DNA of 34,873 nt from a virus, in the IMG/VR virus record IMGVR_UViG_3300031774_004146, positions 1-34,873 of that record. The stretch is one strand, 5' to 3'. Numbering within the stretch: the stretch's first letter is position 1; each line of letters starts with the position of its first letter. The translations under genes and the position numbers were made by a program. Shown here piece by piece: positions 31,517 through 34,873 of the stretch. The notes below the pieces were generated by a model that made no database searches, was not told the origin of the DNA, and saw only the letters and a list, made by a program, of their open reading frames with translations.

Positions 31517-32288
31517 AAACAAAAGGAGGGGCGGCAATTTGTTTCATTATGCTCATTTTATTTGCGACTGCCTGTTTCCAGAGGTTTTGGCTAATATATA
31601 TGAATTTAATAGAGTCTTCAGGGTTAAAAACCTAGATCAAACGCTAGGTAATTTCGAAAAGTTTCATCAAGAGATATTTAATTGCTCAAATATAGAGGTT
31701 AATGAAGCAGACTTCGACGATATCAGCTGCCAAGAGAAACTCATAGAAAGACTACCCTCTCACGAAAATATCAAAGACTTCAGGATATTTACAGACTTTA
31801 TTTTTGATTCTTTGAATTTTAATAAATCTCCCGACCCTTCTTACCCAGAGGTTATTTTGATAAAAAGAGGAGAAAGAGTTGAACTAATTTCTGACCCGGA
31901 TTTAAGGGGCCAAAATGAAAACCTCACAAATGGTAAAGAACGTCGCGAAATCAAAGGCATCGAAAGGGCAGAAAGAAGATTATCTGAAAAGTATGAAGAT
32001 AAATTTCAATCTATATGCCTAGAAGGTATGAGCTTCAAGGACCAAGTATCTTATTTTTATAATGCTAAAATTATTGTGTGTGCCCATGGGGCATGCATGG
32101 CTAATTTATTTTTTTGTCAGGCTGGAACTTCAGTTATTGAAGTTAATGCACAAACTCCTGAAGACAAGAGAATGGGTGCCGGAAACTATCCTTTTTTTGA
32201 TACAATTTGCCGTGTTTTAAATTTAAATCAACATAAGATTGATAGAAATAATGGTTTTAATTTATTAAAATATATAGATTCTTTATAA
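31497..32288 (+). CDS. GT61-family glycosyltransferase (EOGT/XylT-like)
   Basis: The family's hallmarks are here: GGNLFHYAHFICDCLFP near the N-terminus (the G-x-x-x-H-x-h-x-D core), an ERRLSEKYEDKFQSICLEGMSFKDQV stretch, which in the family leads into the key region, and VCAHGACMANLFFCQAGTSVIEV, the H-G-A-x-h-x-N block before the final strand ending V-I-E. GT61 includes EGF-domain O-GlcNAc transferase and plant beta-1,2-xylosyl- and arabinosyltransferases. 263 residues, soluble. ATG 31497 overlaps the sulfotransferase end by 20 bases. The donor is not determined. Confidence 0.85.
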   Translation: MSLIKVKNKRRGGNLFHYAHFICDCLFPEVLANIYEFNRVFRVKNLDQTLGNFEKFHQEIFNCSNIEVNEADFDDISCQEKLIERLPSHENIKDFRIFTDFIFDSLNFNKSPDPSYPEVILIKRGERVELISDPDLRGQNENLTNGKERREIKGIERAERRLSEKYEDKFQSICLEGMSFKDQVSYFYNAKIIVCAHGACMANLFFCQAGTSVIEVNAQTPEDKRMGAGNYPFFDTICRVLNLNQHKIDRNNGFNLLKYIDSL

Positions 32289-32289
32289 A

Positions 32290-32790
32290 ATGAAATTCGT
32301 AATTTGCACATACGCCAGAACAGGAAGTACCTTGCTCTCTAATATTATTGCTGGCCTTTTTTATCCGAAGGAGCCGATAGGGTTTATTGACCATCCCGAA
32401 TTGAATATTAAAGATTTTCATGATTCAGATTTTAATGTTATTAAATCGCATCTTGTTGATCGTCTTGTTTGTGAAGAAGAATCTGAAGATCTTTTTTTTA
32501 TAACATCTCACCGTCTTGATGTAAAACACAGATTAAATTACCCCAATCATTGGGTGGTGTTCGATTATCAAAATTTTTTAATTGATGAGGACCTAAAGCA
32601 GTCTGTAAATTTTGTTGCAAATAAATTAAAGGATCTCTTAGGGATTAAACTTTCACAGTTAAATATCAAAAATTGCATCGGAAGACTTGAACTTATGAAT
32701 AATAGAGTTAATGAGTTAAAAAAACATGCCTTTGAAACCTATGACCCCTTCTTTCATATACACGGCGGTCATCGGAATAGAAAATCATGA
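32290..32790 (+). CDS. Short sulfotransferase-like protein (166 aa)
   Basis: The N-terminal FVICTYARTGSTLLSNIIAGL holds a PAPS-type loop (R-T-G-S-T) as in Sulfotransfer_1/Stf0 proteins. The C-terminus ends FFHIHGGHRNRKS, like the final His/Gly/Arg block after the last helix of such enzymes. In between I see no clear R-x-P-x-x-x-x-S 3'-phosphate site, and at 166 residues it is well short of the 230-300 usual for the family. It may be a minimal, altered or inactive member. The ATG lies one base after the previous stop, and its own stop overlaps the next start as ATGA. Confidence 0.6.
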   Translation: MKFVICTYARTGSTLLSNIIAGLFYPKEPIGFIDHPELNIKDFHDSDFNVIKSHLVDRLVCEEESEDLFFITSHRLDVKHRLNYPNHWVVFDYQNFLIDEDLKQSVNFVANKLKDLLGIKLSQLNIKNCIGRLELMNNRVNELKKHAFETYDPFFHIHGGHRNRKS

Positions 32791-33416
32791 AACAATCATT
32801 AATCGATAAAATCTTATCAAATGCAGACTTGTTTAAGGGTTATAGACTGTGGGACTGCATTCACAACCCCAATACAAAGCATTATCCTGACGGTTTTGAA
32901 AATCTTATTGATTTTACATATAAAACTTGGCCCAATTCTATTGCTGGAGAATATTGCAAAAAAAATAATTTTGATACATCTTTCAACCCTGAACTATTCA
33001 ATCGAATTGTATCATCAAGAATTGAAAATCAAGATCCAATAGCAAGAATTTGTATTCATCTTAGAATAGGTGATGTCATTAAATATAAAAACAGAAAAGA
33101 GGAATCGAAAAGATACTTAGATACTGATTTTTATGCTAAAATAATATCAAAAATTTCTCATCATAATAATCTTCCTTGTTTTCTTGTATTCGGGATGCAT
33201 TATAGTGTGGGCTTAGATGAATCAATAAAATACATAGAGCATATCAAAAAAATATTTAATGATTCTGGTTTTAATCCAGAGCTCAGGACATCAACTCCTG
33301 ATAATGATTTTTTATTTTTATGCCAATCAAAAATTTTGCTAGCATCGAAAAGTAATTTTTTCTCCACCCAAAAACCTTTGGTACGGTCTTGCTTTAAAGG
33401 CCTGAATATATATTGA
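32787..33416 (+). CDS. Fucosyltransferase-superfamily protein (GT11/GT23-like), tentative
   Basis: The core ARICIHLRIGDVIKYKN holds the H-x-R-x-G-D nucleotide-binding motif shared by alpha-1,2- and alpha-1,6-fucosyltransferases and protein O-fucosyltransferases. A later STPDNDFLFLCQSKILLASKSNFF fits their C-terminal D-x-x-x-h-x-x-C/A-x-x-h-h-x-S-x-S-x-F-S pattern. 209 residues, which is short for GT11 (about 290), so the N-terminal domain is reduced. If it is active, GDP-fucose from gmd/fcl is the obvious donor. It overlaps the previous gene by four bases and is one base ahead of the next. Confidence 0.65.
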   Translation: MKQSLIDKILSNADLFKGYRLWDCIHNPNTKHYPDGFENLIDFTYKTWPNSIAGEYCKKNNFDTSFNPELFNRIVSSRIENQDPIARICIHLRIGDVIKYKNRKEESKRYLDTDFYAKIISKISHHNNLPCFLVFGMHYSVGLDESIKYIEHIKKIFNDSGFNPELRTSTPDNDFLFLCQSKILLASKSNFFSTQKPLVRSCFKGLNIY

Positions 33417-33417
33417 A

Positions 33418-34185
33418 ATGAACTTTAAATCTTACATGATAACATTCACAAAAGATGAACGTCGTCTTTCTAATTTTAACGATGCAAAATCTAAATTAAA
33501 TGGCTTGCAGTTATTTGAGGCTACTAATGCAATCGACGACTACGACTATCTTGATTCAATGGACAGAAAGTTCGGGTTTCATACTAAAAAATATTTAGAC
33601 GAATGGAAGTGGCTTCCGGGAAAACTTGGCTGCAATTTATCTTGGTTGGTTTTATTCAAAAAAATACAATTAAATTACTCTTTTAATTCTGATTTCCCTA
33701 AATGGTTTTTAATATTGGAGGATGACACCGAATTATTAGAGGAGAATATCGAGCATAAGATTTCGGAAATTATTCAACAAGCAGAAGCCCTGGATAGTTA
33801 TTTTGTAAAATTTTTAGTTGGCGCCGGGAAAGAAAAATTAAAAAACGGAATCGTTAAATTTTCGCCAGACATTCAGTTCTCAGAACAGCATCATATAAAA
33901 GATAATTTTTATAAACTTATTCCGTCCTGGGGTAATTGGGCTCAGATATTTCACATAGAAGCTATTGAAGCTATTTTATCTGTGATTCCATGGGACGATC
34001 ATTTAGATTTATTATTGATGGATTCTCCAGTATTTGAAAAGCTAAACGGGGTCGCTTACAGACAAGACTTTTTCACATATAGTGGCGCGACTAGACTAGA
34101 AGAAGCAGACAAGAATTTTGGAAGCTTAATATACAAAAATTCAACTACAGGAAAGGTTGATTGGAGGAAATTAACAAGGTTATGA
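33418..34185 (+). CDS. GT25-like glycosyltransferase, copy 2
   Basis: Opens SYMITFTKDERRLSNFNDA, matching the GT25 start, then LGCNLSWLVLFKKI (the L-G-C-x-x-S-H-x-x-h helix, with Leu-Ser-Trp for the usual Ser-His) and WFLILEDDTELLEENI, the E-D-D metal strand. A WGNWAQIFHIEAIEAIL block matches the acceptor loop, and LDLLLMDSPVF is where the family has its second acidic site. 255 residues, longer than copy 1 at 20751. It overlaps the last complete sulfotransferase gene by four bases. A galactosyl role is usual for the family but unproven here. Confidence 0.82.
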   Translation: MNFKSYMITFTKDERRLSNFNDAKSKLNGLQLFEATNAIDDYDYLDSMDRKFGFHTKKYLDEWKWLPGKLGCNLSWLVLFKKIQLNYSFNSDFPKWFLILEDDTELLEENIEHKISEIIQQAEALDSYFVKFLVGAGKEKLKNGIVKFSPDIQFSEQHHIKDNFYKLIPSWGNWAQIFHIEAIEAILSVIPWDDHLDLLLMDSPVFEKLNGVAYRQDFFTYSGATRLEEADKNFGSLIYKNSTTGKVDWRKLTRL

Positions 34186-34772
34186 TATCTCACGATTTAA
34201 AATGTGTTTTCATTCATATACCCAAGTGTGCGGGCACTTCAGTTTATAAGACATTAAAACTAAATTTCTTAGGCTCAGGCCACACACCAGCATCTAAACG
34301 TTCTGAGTTTCTGGATAAAGGTTACTTTTCTTTTTCCTTTGTTCGTAATCCATGGGACCGTATAGCCTCCTCTTATCGATATTTCAGATCCATGCAACCT
34401 GAAGATAGATGGTACAAAGGCAATGAGAAACTTTCTAATTTTGCCAAAGAACTTTCTTTTAATGATTTTGTTCACATGGTGCCTGAATTCCAAAAAATGA
34501 TGACCAGAGAAAAAGGTTCGGTTCGATCCGGAATTCATTTTCAACCTTTTTCTTATTTTTTAGATAGGCCAGTTGATTTTATTGGTAAAATGGAAAACAT
34601 TAATAGAGATTACATTAAAATATGTAGCAAGCTTAATACAAGGATTAAACCCCTCAAAAAGGTCAATACTACCAATTCTTTTAACTATCAAGATCATTAC
34701 ACAAAAGAATCAAGAAATTTAGTGTATAATCTTTATTATAAAGACATAGAACAATATAATTATAAATTTTAA
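34182..34772 (+). CDS. Sulfotransferase, HNK-1/type-2-like (paralogue 5)
   Basis: The start MISHDLKCVF precedes HIPKCAGTS (12-20), the PAPS 5' loop; FVRNPWDRIASSY with R55 is the 3' site, and the chain ends DIEQYNYKF. The ATG at 34182 overlaps the previous stop as ATGA and matches the sister starts; an upstream in-frame ATG at 34161 would add seven residues. A purine-rich GGAGG sits 14 bases upstream. 196 residues. Together with paralogue 2 it is the one closest to the family consensus. Confidence 0.87.
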   Translation: MISHDLKCVFIHIPKCAGTSVYKTLKLNFLGSGHTPASKRSEFLDKGYFSFSFVRNPWDRIASSYRYFRSMQPEDRWYKGNEKLSNFAKELSFNDFVHMVPEFQKMMTREKGSVRSGIHFQPFSYFLDRPVDFIGKMENINRDYIKICSKLNTRIKPLKKVNTTNSFNYQDHYTKESRNLVYNLYYKDIEQYNYKF

Positions 34773-34774
34773 TC

Positions 34775-34873
34775 ATGGACCCTTATATATTTGATAATTC
34801 TTTTTCACGTTTATGTGTGTTGGATAAAATACCCACGAATGGTGTTTGTGCTGAGATTGGAGTATTAAAAGGC
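34775..34873 (+). CDS. SAM-dependent methyltransferase (Methyltransf_24 type), N-terminal part (3' truncated by window edge)
   Basis: An ATG two bases after the previous stop opens 33 codons that run off the window. They end GVCAEIGVLKG, a SAM-binding motif I almost the same as LEIGVFKG in the methyltransferase at 28187. The start MDPYIFDNSFSRLCVL fits the helix that usually precedes it. It probably continues the operon as a second sugar O-methyltransferase; the rest must be read from the adjoining sequence. Confidence 0.7.
   Translation, partial: MDPYIFDNSFSRLCVLDKIPTNGVCAEIGVLKG

Noticed and set aside
1-34873. CRISPR arrays, tRNA or rRNA genes, insertion sequences, attachment sites
   Set aside because: Nothing of the kind was seen. 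The only tandem repeat is coding, and no non-coding gap is longer than 124 bases.
1-34873. Eukaryotic giant-virus origin, because of the Golgi-like transferases
   Set aside because: The single-strand operon with ATGA overlaps, sigma70-like promoters and at least one strong Shine-Dalgarno site points to prokaryotic expression.

Overview
This window is an AT-rich, densely packed stretch in which every supported gene lies on the + strand. Most neighbouring genes overlap by 1 to 23 bases, often as ATGA or GTGA, so the genome is prokaryotic. Nucleotide-metabolism genes of phage type (class I ribonucleotide reductase large and small subunits, separated by unrelated small genes), a Nudix hydrolase and a J-domain-like protein sit beside a very long run of glycan genes. 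There is no O-antigen flippase, polymerase or ABC exporter. The best reading is a large double-stranded DNA tailed-phage genome, probably aquatic or marine. No capsid, tail, terminase or DNA polymerase gene is in the window, so this is an inference, and the host is not identifiable.

Layout. 1-2089: the end of a GNAT acetyltransferase, a 61-residue protein, and a fusion of a CMP-sugar cytidylyltransferase to a DUF115/Maf-like domain. This looks like nonulosonic (sialic-type) acid activation and perhaps transfer. 2109-5882: a promoter followed by a nucleotide-sugar operon: GDP-mannose 4,6-dehydratase, GDP-L-fucose synthase, a UDP-sugar 4-epimerase and a shortened UDP-glucose 6-dehydrogenase. 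5883-6006: a 124-base leader with a sigma70-type promoter and three inverted repeats, the first lying on the -10 element. 6007-11852: nrdA, an intracellular-subtilisin-like protease with a Pro-Lys stalk and a C-terminal membrane segment, a Nudix hydrolase, two small genes, then nrdB behind its own near-consensus promoter. NrdB has Val at the radical-tyrosine position and Glu as first metal ligand, the class Ic (Mn/Fe) signature. 11890-13281: a J-domain-like protein and two unrecognised genes.

13278-34873: about 21.6 kb and 29 genes with no gap over 16 bases, still open at the right edge. It holds about 16 glycosyltransferases from many folds (GT2/7C-, GT8-, GT14-, GT23-, GT25-, GT31-, GT32-, GT61-, GT77-, GT90- and GT11-like). 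It also holds seven sulfotransferase-like proteins (five close in design), UDP-galactopyranose mutase, an NDP-sugar epimerase, two methyltransferases of one family, a degenerate FkbM-like protein and a GHKL ATPase with a long acidic region.

Taken together, the upstream genes should supply GDP-fucose, UDP-glucuronate, epimerised UDP-sugars and UDP-galactofuranose. The downstream genes look able to build a branched, fucosylated, methylated and sulfated glycan. None of the downstream proteins has an evident signal peptide or membrane segment, so assembly is expected in the cytoplasm, most simply on a virion protein. The mix of families otherwise typical of eukaryotic Golgi proteoglycan synthesis with HNK-1-type sulfotransferases, in a phage-like operon, is the main point of interest.
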